A stretch of DNA of 32,880 nt from Chryseobacterium indologenes (GTDB lineage: Bacteria; Bacteroidota; Bacteroidia; Flavobacteriales; Weeksellaceae), in the NCBI GenBank assembly GCA_001013295.1, contig LAZY01000068.1:1-32880 (forward strand), read 5' to 3'. The notes under the pieces are model-generated. The model was given only the letters and a program-made list of their open reading frames with translations, was not told the DNA's origin and did not search any database. Below are positions 6,137 to 13,923 of the stretch, piece by piece; positions within the stretch are counted from its first letter, which is position 1, and every line of letters begins with the position of its first letter. Both the position numbers and the translations under genes were made by a program.

Positions 6137-7228
6137 ATGCTTAAATCACTTTTCAATTGGAAAGTTTTACTGAATTTAGTAATAGCCATCGGTGTTTTTG
6201 TGGGGTTGGTATGGCTCACATTTCGCTGGTTGGAATACCATACGAACCATGGACAGGAAATTCCTGTTCCCAATGTTGTTAATAAATCCGTACATGATGC
6301 TGTTAAAATTTTAGATGATACAGGATTGGAGTATGAAGTAGACAGTGCCAATTATGATCCTAAATACAGACCATTTCAGGTTCTTCAGATCTATCCTGCA
6401 CCGGGTTCCCGTGTAAAGGACGGAAGAACAGTACGTCTTAGAGTAAATCCTAGAACATGGGCTCCTATTGTAGTTCCGGATGTGATCAACAAATATTCAG
6501 GGCTGGCGTTCCAGAGATTGGATCAGGTAGGTCTTAAAATCGGAGATACCATCTATGAACCAAGTATTCAGAAAGATGCCCTTTTAAGAATTTTATATAA
6601 AGGAAACGCCGTGAATCCGGGTACCAAGATCCCTAGATTCTCTATTATTGATGTAGTAGTGGGCTCAGGACCTATGAGAAATATCTCAATCCCTAATGTA
6701 GTAGGACTTTCTGTAAAAGAAGCAAGAGCGGTTATTACCAAGAGTATGTTTGAAGTGGGATTGATCGAATTTGAAGATGGCGGAAAAGATGAATCTGATA
6801 TTATTTACTATCAGGATCCAGCTTCAGGAGATGTTCGTGACCAGGGAATGCAGATCGACCTTTGGGCCAGTAAGAAAACTCCGGCAGAACTCAGAGCTAA
6901 AGTAGAGCAGTTGAACTCTATCTACCGTATGAAAGTAGATACGTCTCTGCCACCGGTACGATATGAGGAAGTTCATCATGAGCCTACCTATGAAGCTCCG
7001 ATTGTACCTGCACCAGCTCCTAAGAAAGAAACTCCTAAAGCTGAAGCACCAAAAACTGAAACGCCTAAAGTTCAGGCGACAACTCCTAAGCCGGCAGTTT
7101 CGGGATCAGAGAAGCCTAAGACTTCTACCAATAGCCCTGCTACGGGAAGTACAGCTAAACCGGCTGCTACAGGAACAACACAACCGCCTGCTCAAAAGCC
7201 AAAAGCTAAGAAAGTAGTCGTAGAATAA
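6137..7228 (+). CDS. PASTA domain-containing membrane protein
   Basis: I start it at ATG 6137 (MLKSLFNWKVL), because the longer frame from GTG 6068 begins upstream of the -7 element. The protein of 363 residues has one TM helix (about residues 11-30) and then three PASTA domains, beginning roughly at IPVPNVVNKSVHDA, IVVPDVINKYSGLA and ISIPNVVGLSVKEA. The tail of about 90 residues is rich in Pro, Lys, Thr and Ala and probably disordered. PASTA domains bind muropeptides or beta-lactams in Gram-positive kinases and PBPs. Here no kinase or transpeptidase domain is attached. Back-to-back placement with ddl suggests an envelope role, which is inference. A terminator follows at 7254. Confidence 0.9.
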   Translation: MLKSLFNWKVLLNLVIAIGVFVGLVWLTFRWLEYHTNHGQEIPVPNVVNKSVHDAVKILDDTGLEYEVDSANYDPKYRPFQVLQIYPAPGSRVKDGRTVRLRVNPRTWAPIVVPDVINKYSGLAFQRLDQVGLKIGDTIYEPSIQKDALLRILYKGNAVNPGTKIPRFSIIDVVVGSGPMRNISIPNVVGLSVKEARAVITKSMFEVGLIEFEDGGKDESDIIYYQDPASGDVRDQGMQIDLWASKKTPAELRAKVEQLNSIYRMKVDTSLPPVRYEEVHHEPTYEAPIVPAPAPKKETPKAEAPKTETPKVQATTPKPAVSGSEKPKTSTNSPATGSTAKPAATGTTQPPAQKPKAKKVVVE

Positions 7229-7253
7229 AATCAGATTAATATCAAAAAATATT

Positions 7254-7283
7254 GGCTTCAACTGCAAAATGTTGAAGCCTTTT
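7254..7283 (+). terminator. Rho-independent terminator after PASTA gene
   Basis: Perfect 9-bp arms GGCTTCAAC and GTTGAAGCC with an 8-base loop are followed by TTTT. It lies only about 20 bases before the next start, so downstream expression may depend partly on readthrough. Confidence 0.7.
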
Positions 7284-7302
7284 GTGTAAAAAATATAAAA
7301 CA

Positions 7303-8376
7303 ATGTCAGAAGATAACGAAGATTTTTTAGATGAAGAATTATTAGATTCCAACAGTATTGAGAACATCGATATTGACGAAGAAAATAAAGGATTATATGA
7401 GCATCTTAATATCACTGTTGACCCTAAGCAGGAACCTTTAAGAATCGATAAATTCCTTTTGATCTACAGACAGAATTCTTCGAGGAACAAAATTTCGCAG
7501 ACCTGCAGGGCTGGAAACGTTATTGTGAATGGTGCTGCCGTAAAGCAGAACTATCGCGTGAAGCCGGGAGATCAGATTTCGGTATTGCTTACCCATCCGC
7601 CAAGGGCAAATGTTATCATTCCGCAGGATATTCCTGTCAATATCGTATACGAAGATGATGATCTTGTTGTTGTAGATAAAGAAGCCGGAATGGTAGTACA
7701 CCCGGGACATGGAAACTGGGATGGTACTCTGGTGAACGCGCTGGCCTATCATTTTGAAAAGAATGGTCAAAAGTCTGATCTGGACAGGGTAGGTCTTGTA
7801 CATAGAATCGATAAAGATACTTCAGGGCTTTTGGTTATTGCCAAGAATGAGTACGCTTTAAGCTTTCTGGCAAAACAATTCTTTAACAGAACTACAAAAA
7901 GATTGTATTGGGCTTTTGTATGGGGAAATCTTCAGGATGAAGAAGGTACCATCAGAGGGCATATCGGTAGGCATCCTAAAAACAGAATGCAGATGTCTGT
8001 TTATGAGGACGGCAGCCAGGGAAAACATGCTGTGACGCACTATAAAGTCCTGGAACGCTTCAAATATATGACATGGGTAGAATGTAAACTAGAAACCGGA
8101 AGAACGCATCAGATCAGAGCGCATTTCAAGCACATAGGGCATACCCTGTTTAATGATGAGAGATATGAAGGCCACACGCCTTTGAGAGGAGTCAATCTTC
8201 CGAAATATAAACAATTCATCAAAAATGTTTTCGAGATTTTGCCAAGACATGCTCTTCATGCGCACACCCTGGGATTTATACACCCAACTACGAAAAAGGA
8301 ATTATATTTTGAGAGCCCAATGCCCAAAGATATGGCGGATGCTGTAAAAAAATGGAGAAATTATTTGGAAAACTAA
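7303..8376 (+). CDS. rluD: RluA/RluD family 23S rRNA pseudouridine synthase
   Basis: This enzyme isomerises uridine to pseudouridine in structured RNA. After an acidic N-terminus of about 45 residues (EDNEDFLDEELLD) comes an S4 RNA-binding domain (about 46-105) and the RluA catalytic domain. The active-site motif HRIDKDTSGLLVIAKN holds the catalytic Asp at residue 170. RTHQIRAHFKHIGHTLFNDERY is also conserved. The RluD subgroup is inferred from domain order and length (357 residues). The start is ATG 7303 rather than the TTG at 7282, which overlaps the terminator. Confidence 0.93.
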   Translation: MSEDNEDFLDEELLDSNSIENIDIDEENKGLYEHLNITVDPKQEPLRIDKFLLIYRQNSSRNKISQTCRAGNVIVNGAAVKQNYRVKPGDQISVLLTHPPRANVIIPQDIPVNIVYEDDDLVVVDKEAGMVVHPGHGNWDGTLVNALAYHFEKNGQKSDLDRVGLVHRIDKDTSGLLVIAKNEYALSFLAKQFFNRTTKRLYWAFVWGNLQDEEGTIRGHIGRHPKNRMQMSVYEDGSQGKHAVTHYKVLERFKYMTWVECKLETGRTHQIRAHFKHIGHTLFNDERYEGHTPLRGVNLPKYKQFIKNVFEILPRHALHAHTLGFIHPTTKKELYFESPMPKDMADAVKKWRNYLEN

Positions 8377-8396
8377 AAATATATTGAGAATTTTTT

Positions 8397-8404
8397 TATA
8401 TTTG
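8397..8404 (+). promoter_or_regulatory. -7 element for porP/sprF-like gene
   Basis: TATATTTG, 23 bases before the ATG at 8428. No clear -33 partner. Confidence 0.45.
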
Positions 8405-8427
8405 TTGAATTGAAATCAAGATTTGTT

Positions 8428-9378
8428 ATGAGAAAACTATATGCTATCGTATGTTTAGCTCTTTTGTCAAATGCATACAAAGCACAAGAATCACTACCAT
8501 ACTATCAGCAATATCTTTTGGATGGTGAGTTCCTGTTCAACCCAGCTCAATACGGAAAAACAGATTACGTACAGCTCAACGCCAATTATCAACAACAATT
8601 TTCCAAATTCAGCAATTCTCCGAATGTACAGTCAATCGGGATGAATGCGAATATTTTTGATAGAGTAGGTGCTGGTATTTCTGTATTCAGAGACAGCAAT
8701 GGGCCTATTTCTGCCGGAGGTATTACGGCTGGTGCTTCTTACTTTATTCCTTTAAGCAGTGAAGGAGACAGAAAAGACCAGTTCTCTTTCGGTACAAGTG
8801 TTAACTTTTATAACATGAATTTTGACTATTCAAAAATCAATACTGAAGAAGGAGGTGATCCACTTTTGAGAGGAGAAGAAAGTAACATCTTTATGGTATA
8901 TGCCAACTTCGGTTTGGCTGCTACCTACAGAGGTTTATTCGGGGGTGTTTCCGTGAATGATATTGCATTAAGTAATGATGCTTCTATCGTAAACAACTAC
9001 GAGCCTTCACCAATTAAATTCTTCTTAAACTTAGGGTACAACTGGAATATTGCTGATAATATTACTTTAGCACCTTCTGCTTTGATCAACCTGAATACAA
9101 ACTCAACGAGAATGATCGACTGGAACCTTATGGCAACATTCTCTAATGATATTAACGCATTCTCTTTCGGGGTAAGCTACAGAACGGTTCAGAACAGATT
9201 CGATAATCAGAACCTGAGTATCTCTCCAATTGTAAAAGTAAGATTCAACAAATTTATGATAGGAGCTACGTATAACCTTGGAATCTCTGATATTCAGACT
9301 TATGGAGGAAACAGCTTCATGATCGGTCTTGGTTATAACTTCGATAACTTTATTAATGTTAGAGGATTTAGATATTAA
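8428..9378 (+). CDS. PorP/SprF family type IX secretion system membrane protein
   Basis: The 316-residue product has a signal peptide (MRKLYAIVCLALLSNAYKAQ) and then the PorP/SprF opening: LPYYQQYLLDGEFLFNPA, the family's typical QYxLxxxxxNPAxxG start. The remainder alternates aromatic and glycine-rich strands and ends in GLGYNFDNFINVRGFRY, as expected for an outer-membrane barrel of about 12-14 strands. PorP/SprF proteins work with type IX secretion, often for individual substrates or gliding adhesins. No gld/spr core gene or large adhesin is adjacent, so this is an orphan paralogue rather than part of the core T9SS operon. The start is ATG 8428; TTG 8410 would put charged residues ahead of the signal peptide. 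Confidence 0.92.
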   Translation: MRKLYAIVCLALLSNAYKAQESLPYYQQYLLDGEFLFNPAQYGKTDYVQLNANYQQQFSKFSNSPNVQSIGMNANIFDRVGAGISVFRDSNGPISAGGITAGASYFIPLSSEGDRKDQFSFGTSVNFYNMNFDYSKINTEEGGDPLLRGEESNIFMVYANFGLAATYRGLFGGVSVNDIALSNDASIVNNYEPSPIKFFLNLGYNWNIADNITLAPSALINLNTNSTRMIDWNLMATFSNDINAFSFGVSYRTVQNRFDNQNLSISPIVKVRFNKFMIGATYNLGISDIQTYGGNSFMIGLGYNFDNFINVRGFRY

Positions 9379-9401
9379 TCAATTTAATTTAAATAAATTT
9401 G

Positions 9402-9428
9402 AGCTCTGATTTTTTCAGAGCTTTTTTT
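9402..9428 (+). terminator. Terminator whose T-tract touches the hemW start
   Basis: Arms AGCTCTGA (9402-9409) and TCAGAGCT (9415-9422) with a 5-base loop are followed by seven T ending at 9428. The hemW ATG begins at 9429. A -7-like TAAATTTG lies at 9394-9401 immediately before the hairpin. Confidence 0.8.
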
Positions 9429-10553
9429 ATGATATATATTCACATTCCTTTCTGTAAACAAAAGTGCAGTTACTGCAATTTCCATTTTTCAACATCCCTG
9501 AATTTTAAGGATGAAATGCTGCGTGCCATGAAGACTGAAATCATGTTACGGAAAGATGAATTACAGAAAAAAGCTTTGAAATCACTCTACTTCGGAGGCG
9601 GAACACCTTCCATTCTTTCGGTGGACGAGATCAATTCTTTAGTAGACGAAGTTTTACGGTATTTCAGCTTTGAAAAAGACATTGAGATCACTTTAGAGGC
9701 CAATCCTGATGATCTGGATAAAAACTTTTTGAAACAGCTGGCCGGAACACCTGTGAACAGACTTTCTATCGGGACACAAAGCTTTTTTGAAGAAGATTTA
9801 AAACTGATGAACCGTGCCCACACGGCGTCTGAGGCAGAAGGTTCTATCAAACGTGCCCAGGATTTCGGATTTGAGAACCTGAGTATTGATTTAATTTACG
9901 GTTCTCCTACCTCCAATCTTGAGATCTGGAAAGAAAACCTGAATAAAACAATTGCATTGGAAGTTCCTCATATTTCGTCCTATGCTCTGACTGTAGAACC
10001 TAAAACAGCTCTGGAAAACTGGATCTCAAAAGGGAAGGTGAAAAGTCCGAAAGAAGAAGAACAGAACAGAGAATTCTATTACCTGTCAGACTTTTTGAAG
10101 GACAATGGCTTTGAACATTATGAAGTCTCAAACTTTGCCAAACCAGGTTTTTATTCTCGCCACAATTCAGCGTATTGGAAATATCAGGAATACCTTGGAA
10201 TAGGACCTTCAGCACATTCTTATAACGGATTTGATGTGAGAAGCTGGAATTTGGCCAACAATCAGCAGTACATCAAAAAACTGAATGAGAAACTTCTGGC
10301 AAAGGAAGAAGAAATCCTTTCCCAGGAAGATCAGTTCAATGAAATGATTATGATTGGGCTCCGGACCATTTGGGGTGTTGATCTTACAAGTCTGAAAAAC
10401 AAGTTTAATGATCGGTTTTTAGAACATTTTCAGTCAGAAATTAAACCTAAAATAGAAGAAGGAATTTTAATCATTGAAAATGATCATTTAAAGATCCCAG
10501 AGAAACATTGGTTCATGGCAGACGGAATTGCTTCGGATTTGTTTATTGTTTAG
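9429..10553 (+). CDS. hemW: Radical SAM haem chaperone HemW
   Basis: HemW binds haem and a [4Fe-4S] cluster and delivers haem to target proteins; it was formerly annotated as an oxygen-independent coproporphyrinogen oxidase. The 374 residues fit HemW, which is shorter than HemN. The cluster motif C9-x3-C13-x2-C16 (CKQKCSYC) is at the very N-terminus, followed by SLYFGGGTPS, NRLSIGTQSFFEEDLK and LSIDLIYGSPT. The C-terminal HemN_C region carries HNSAYWKYQEYLGIGPSAHS. The start is ATG 9429, since homologues begin right at MIYIHIPFC. The start codon abuts the T-tract of the porP terminator. Confidence 0.95.
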   Translation: MIYIHIPFCKQKCSYCNFHFSTSLNFKDEMLRAMKTEIMLRKDELQKKALKSLYFGGGTPSILSVDEINSLVDEVLRYFSFEKDIEITLEANPDDLDKNFLKQLAGTPVNRLSIGTQSFFEEDLKLMNRAHTASEAEGSIKRAQDFGFENLSIDLIYGSPTSNLEIWKENLNKTIALEVPHISSYALTVEPKTALENWISKGKVKSPKEEEQNREFYYLSDFLKDNGFEHYEVSNFAKPGFYSRHNSAYWKYQEYLGIGPSAHSYNGFDVRSWNLANNQQYIKKLNEKLLAKEEEILSQEDQFNEMIMIGLRTIWGVDLTSLKNKFNDRFLEHFQSEIKPKIEEGILIIENDHLKIPEKHWFMADGIASDLFIV

Positions 10554-10588
10554 ACGTTGCATATCATACAATGGTGCATAAAATTCAC

Positions 10589-10596
10589 TATTTTTG
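10589..10596 (+). promoter_or_regulatory. -7 element for murI
   Basis: TATTTTTG matches TAnnTTTG and lies 18 bases before the proposed TTG start at 10615. Confidence 0.45.
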
Positions 10597-10614
10597 TATA
10601 AAATTTCACTTCAT

Positions 10615-11445
10615 TTGAAAACAAAGAAACAAGATTATTCACATCTTTCACCCAGCCAGCCAATCGGTATTTTCGATAGCGGGGTAGGAGGCCTTACCGT
10701 TGCCAAAGAGATCAAGAGACTTCTTCCTAATGAAGATCTTATTTATTTCGGAGATACGAAACACCTTCCTTATGGTGAAAAATCCAAGGAAGCCATTATT
10801 GAATATTCTACTAAGATCACCAACTTTCTGCTGGAGCAGAACTGTAAAGCGATTGTTATTGCCTGTAATACGGCAACAGCCAACGCATTGAATGAAGTTA
10901 TGCAGTCTGTAGCGGGTAAAGTTCCTGTAATAGATGTGATCAACCCCGTTGCTGAGAAAGTATCCTATGAAATACACAACAATGTAGGAGTTATTGCCAC
11001 CAAAGCAACCGTGAATTCGGGATTGTACAAGAAAAGTATCAGAAAGCATAACAAATGGATCAAAGTGGATGAATTGGCGACTCCGCTACTGGTTCCTGCG
11101 ATTGAGGAAGGATTCAAGAATCATCCTATTACTCATGCAATTATTTACAATTATCTGAGCAATAGTAAGCTGAAGAATATTGAAACGCTGATTCTGGGCT
11201 GTACCCATTATCCCCTTCTGATTGATGAGATCAAACAATATTATGGAAACAGAGTTCGTGTCATTGATTCACCTAATATTGTGGCCAATCACCTGAAAAT
11301 TATTCTGGATAAGTACAATCTTCTGAACGAACATAATCCAAAACCAAATTATCACTTTTACCTTTCGGATCTTACCAAGAATTTTGAGAAAATCTCCAAG
11401 AAGTTCTTTGGTAAAACGATCGATTTGGAATTGAAAGTTTTATAA
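10615..11445 (+). CDS. murI: Glutamate racemase
   Basis: MurI converts L- to D-glutamate for the peptidoglycan stem peptide. The two catalytic cysteines are present in ACNTATAN (C84) and LGCTHYPLL (C196), and the substrate motif IGIFDSGVGGLTV is near residues 17-29. I place the start at TTG 10615, giving MKTKKQDYSH and 276 residues. No ATG occurs ahead of the GIFDSG motif, and the earlier TTG at 10594 overlaps the -7 element. Use of TTG may lower translation. A strong hairpin terminator follows. With ddl nearby, this is the second wall-precursor gene in the window. Confidence 0.94.
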   Translation: MKTKKQDYSHLSPSQPIGIFDSGVGGLTVAKEIKRLLPNEDLIYFGDTKHLPYGEKSKEAIIEYSTKITNFLLEQNCKAIVIACNTATANALNEVMQSVAGKVPVIDVINPVAEKVSYEIHNNVGVIATKATVNSGLYKKSIRKHNKWIKVDELATPLLVPAIEEGFKNHPITHAIIYNYLSNSKLKNIETLILGCTHYPLLIDEIKQYYGNRVRVIDSPNIVANHLKIILDKYNLLNEHNPKPNYHFYLSDLTKNFEKISKKFFGKTIDLELKVL

Positions 11446-11450
11446 TACAA

Positions 11451-11483
11451 AAAGCTGTTTCATCTGAAACAGCTTTTCTTTTT
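11451..11483 (+). terminator. Terminator between murI and nitroreductase (bidirectional)
   Basis: Long arms AAAGCTGTTTCA and TGAAACAGCTTT (11451-11476) have almost no loop and are followed by a T-rich tail. A-rich sequence on the left lets it also serve the convergent nitroreductase gene. Confidence 0.75.
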
Positions 11484-11505
11484 TCCACAGAAGACAGTTT
11501 AAATG

Positions 11506-12105
11506 TTATGCTTCTACAATTACCTTTTCCGCTTTCAGTCTTGTTTTCGGATTAAATTTTGGCTGATTAGTATCTGCTTCATCCTTTTCGCCAATAGCTA
11601 CGGCAAAAAGGGTTTCATATCTTTCATTGTTCAGGATGCCATCGTAAAGATCCGGTTCGATACCTTCCATTGGAGTAGAATCTATTCCCATTGCAGCACA
11701 GGCAGAAAGCAGGACTCCTAATGATAAATAGACCTGATGGGCCAACCATGATTTTACCGCTTCTTCACCTTTAGTTTTTACTCTGGTTTTGTAGTAATTT
11801 ACATTCCCTTCAGGAAGATGCTCTTCAATTTGTTGCTCAAAATCTTCCGTATTTTTTAGCACCTGGAAGATGATCAGGTGGCTGCAGTCCAATACTTTTT
11901 CTTTATTGATGAAAGAAATTTCTGCCAATTGTTTTTTGAGCTCTTGATCATGGACGAAAATAAAATTCCATGGCTGGCTGTTGATGGACGAAGGGCTAAG
12001 GTTTAAAATCTCTTTTAATTCTGAAATCTGTTCTTCACTGATTTTTGCTTCCGGGTTATACTTTTTCACAGTATACCTGTTTTTCATTTGGGTTAAAAAG
12101 TTCAT
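11506..12105 (-). CDS. Nitroreductase family NAD(P)H oxidoreductase
   Basis: This 199-residue protein is of the FMN-dependent nitroreductase fold (NfsB/YodC group), enzymes that reduce nitroaromatics, quinones or other electrophiles with NAD(P)H. Seen are the FMN-binding N-terminus NRYTVKKYNPEAKI, the LSPSSINSQPWNFIFV motif, and the C-terminal AVAIGEKDEADTNQPKFNPKTRL. It is transcribed divergently from an HxlR regulator over 84 bases. One arm of a perfect inverted repeat (12111-12126) lies between its predicted -7 element (12140-12133) and its ATG, where bound repressor would block transcription. The likely role is detoxification induced by electrophile stress, by analogy with Bacillus yodC and hypO. 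Confidence 0.93.
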   Translation of the reverse strand: MNFLTQMKNRYTVKKYNPEAKISEEQISELKEILNLSPSSINSQPWNFIFVHDQELKKQLAEISFINKEKVLDCSHLIIFQVLKNTEDFEQQIEEHLPEGNVNYYKTRVKTKGEEAVKSWLAHQVYLSLGVLLSACAAMGIDSTPMEGIEPDLYDGILNNERYETLFAVAIGEKDEADTNQPKFNPKTRLKAEKVIVEA

Positions 12106-12110
12106 AATTT

Positions 12111-12126
12111 TATACTATCATTTTTA
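12111..12126 (-). promoter_or_regulatory. Operator arm 1 (nitroreductase side)
   Basis: TATACTATCATTTTTA is the exact reverse complement of 12171-12186. It also continues to a local dyad, ACTAT-N7-ATAGT (12114-12130), resembling the TACT-N-AGTA sites of YodB/HypR-type regulators. Confidence 0.7.
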
Positions 12127-12132
12127 TAGTTA

Positions 12133-12163
12133 CAAAATTAATTTAAGTTTATTAACTTTGCAA
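12133..12163 (-). promoter_or_regulatory. Promoter for nitroreductase
   Basis: On the minus strand: TTG (12163-12161), 20-base spacer, TAATTTTG (12140-12133), a good match to -33 TTG / -7 TAnnTTTG. Transcription would start near operator arm 1. Confidence 0.55.
12153..12160 (+). promoter_or_regulatory. -7 element for hxlR
   Basis: TAACTTTG, 29 bases before the regulator's ATG. The predicted start of transcription falls just before operator arm 2, mirroring the arrangement on the other strand. Confidence 0.55.
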
Positions 12164-12170
12164 TAACGGT

Positions 12171-12186
12171 TAAAAATGATAGTATA
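12171..12186 (+). promoter_or_regulatory. Operator arm 2 (hxlR side)
   Basis: TAAAAATGATAGTATA is the exact reverse complement of 12111-12126 and ends 3 bases before the hxlR ATG. It probably mediates autoregulation. Confidence 0.7.
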
Positions 12187-12189
12187 GAA

Positions 12190-12537
12190 ATGTATACAAT
12201 TGATAATAAAAAATACCCATGCTGCACCAGTGTGACAATGCGGTTTATAGGAGGAAAATGGAAGGCTGTGATTTTATATCACCTGATTGAAGGGGCGAAA
12301 AGATATAATGAAATAAGAAAATCGATTCCTACCATTACGGAAAGAACTTTAAGTTTACAGCTTAAACAACTGGAAGATGATGGGATTGTAGACCGAAAAG
12401 TTTTTACCGAGAAACCTCCTTTGGTGGTGGAATATGAATTGACAGAGTTTGGGAAAACCCTGCTTCCGGTATTAGAAGTAATTACAGATTGGGGGAAAAC
12501 AGCTCCGGAAAGATCAAAAAAAATAATCAGGAATTAA
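12190..12537 (+). CDS. HxlR-family winged-helix regulator
   Basis: This 115-residue protein is almost entirely an HxlR (DUF24) winged helix: MRFIGGKWKAVILYHLIEG, RYNEIRKSIPTITERTLSLQLKQLEDDGIV, then the wing VFTEKPPLVVEYELTEFGKTL. Two adjacent Cys (C11, C12) lie just ahead of the DNA-binding domain, where redox-sensing members such as YodB and HypR carry their reactive Cys. Family members bind as dimers to TACT-type dyads and often control a divergent oxidoreductase. Here the shared intergenic region has a perfect 16-bp inverted repeat. I infer that it represses itself and the nitroreductase until its Cys is modified by an electrophile. Its stop overlaps that of rsmD. Confidence 0.94.
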   Translation: MYTIDNKKYPCCTSVTMRFIGGKWKAVILYHLIEGAKRYNEIRKSIPTITERTLSLQLKQLEDDGIVDRKVFTEKPPLVVEYELTEFGKTLLPVLEVITDWGKTAPERSKKIIRN

Positions 12538-13106
12538 AGTTCCTGATTATCTTGTTTATTAGGTTCAAAAAAACTGAAACTCACGTTTCCGTATTTTCTG
12601 GTATCGATCAGATTAGGATGTTCAAGCTTCATACGGCTTTGGTGCTCTACGATCAGAACTCCGTTTTCTTTTAAATATTTATTGTTCAGAACCAAAGAGA
12701 TCAGCTCGTAGTATTTTTTCTCTTCCATTTCAAAAGGAGCATCCGAGAAAACAATCTCAAAATCTTTTTTATTTCTGAACTTTTTCAGCCAATCGAAAAC
12801 ATCTCCTCTTTGCACGTTGATTTGCAGAGCCATATCAAGTTCCGATGCGGTAGAGTTGATAAAAGCGGTATGTTTCGGATTCATCTCTACAGAAGTGATA
12901 TTCTGGCAACCTCTGGAAGCGAATTCCAGGGTAATAGAGCCAATTCCGGCAAACAGATCAAGGACAGCAATAGACTGCATATCATATTTGTTTTCCAGAA
13001 TGCTGAATAGAGCTTCTTTGGCGAAATCTGTAGTAGGTCTGACTTCAAAGTTTTTGGGAGCGGCAATTTTTTTGGCTTTCCATTTGCCTGATATTATTCT
13101 GAACAT
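12534..13106 (-). CDS. rsmD: 16S rRNA (guanine(966)-N2)-methyltransferase
   Basis: RsmD methylates G966 of 16S rRNA using S-adenosylmethionine. The 190 residues match the family. Seen are the N-terminal RIISGKWKAKKI, RPTTDFAKEALFSIL, the SAM motif VLDLFAGIGSITLEFASRG and VEMNPKHTAFI. The catalytic [DNS]PP[YF] motif reads DAPF here (FSDAPFEMEEKKYYEL), with Ala in place of the first Pro. Gene order smr, DUF3822, rsmD on one strand with short gaps suggests an operon. The gene ends convergently on hxlR with a 4-base overlap. Confidence 0.92.
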   Translation of the reverse strand: MFRIISGKWKAKKIAAPKNFEVRPTTDFAKEALFSILENKYDMQSIAVLDLFAGIGSITLEFASRGCQNITSVEMNPKHTAFINSTASELDMALQINVQRGDVFDWLKKFRNKKDFEIVFSDAPFEMEEKKYYELISLVLNNKYLKENGVLIVEHQSRMKLEHPNLIDTRKYGNVSFSFFEPNKQDNQEL

Positions 13107-13188
13107 ATTTTTCTTAGGGTTTAGGTAATAATTATAGGTGGCGGGTAATTATGTGCGGGATCAATCCCTATTACCTGCGGCCTGCAAC

Positions 13189-13905
13189 CTAGTTAAGTAT
13201 AAAATTCTTATTAGGAATATTGTCAAACACAATTTTCAGGTTTTTGACAAATTTCTGAAGCTCGGAAATAAACGTTTCGTTTTCTGTAGTTTCACCGTAA
13301 GCATAGAAGCTGGTTTCATTGATGCCAAATCCTATTTTGCTTAAAGTAAACATCACGAAATAAAGGAAATCAACTTCTGAGTTTACATCAAGGTTGTTGT
13401 AAAGGATGATCTTTTTATTGTCAATGGCAAAAAATTCGCACTGATTGTGGTAAAGATTGATGTGGATTTCCTTATTGGTTTTATTTTGAATAGCACTCAG
13501 AAATTTTTCACCGGAAAAATTGAAATGAACTGGTACCGCCAGTTCCTTTATTTTTTTATAATAATTCTTCGGGAAGGTGTAATAAAACTGAAGTCCGTAT
13601 TTTTTGTTGATAGAAAGCATCAGCTCCTCTTTTTCTTTATCAGCAGGAGCATTGAAGGCAATCAGATCGAAGCCTACCTCATGTTGGGAAAAACCTTCAG
13701 GCATCAGAGTAAAATGATTCAAGGCTGAAATTACCTGAATTTCATCAAAACGCTGTTTGATAAGAACTTCATCAAGTTTTTCTTCAATAAGATTGGCCGG
13801 AGTCTCTTCTGTAACGAAATAAGATTTTTCCTCCAGAATGCTCTTGTTTTTCACAATCTGGTAGATCAATCCGTCTTTGGTAAAAAGTAAATTAAGTACG
13901 TTCAT
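13189..13905 (-). CDS. DUF3822 family protein
   Basis: This 238-residue protein has no signal peptide or TM segment. It looks like a DUF3822 protein, a family found in Bacteroidota and habitually encoded beside rsmD or coaD. Sequence features are an N-terminal strand-rich segment (LLFTKDGLIYQIV), FNAPADKEKEELMLSIN in the middle, and DVNSEVDFLYFVMFTLSKIGF, typical of an ASKHA/actin-like fold. That fold assignment is tentative and the function is unknown. A -7-like TAAATTTG lies at 13926-13919, overlapping the end of the Smr gene, so it may have an internal promoter. Confidence 0.85.
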   Translation of the reverse strand: MNVLNLLFTKDGLIYQIVKNKSILEEKSYFVTEETPANLIEEKLDEVLIKQRFDEIQVISALNHFTLMPEGFSQHEVGFDLIAFNAPADKEKEELMLSINKKYGLQFYYTFPKNYYKKIKELAVPVHFNFSGEKFLSAIQNKTNKEIHINLYHNQCEFFAIDNKKIILYNNLDVNSEVDFLYFVMFTLSKIGFGINETSFYAYGETTENETFISELQKFVKNLKIVFDNIPNKNFILN

Positions 13906-13923
13906 ATTTCAATTCCTGCAAAT

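Noticed and set aside
9399..9428. hemW start at TTG 9399, adding ten residues
   Set aside because: The added codons lie entirely in the porP terminator hairpin, and HemW homologues begin at MIYIHIPFC.
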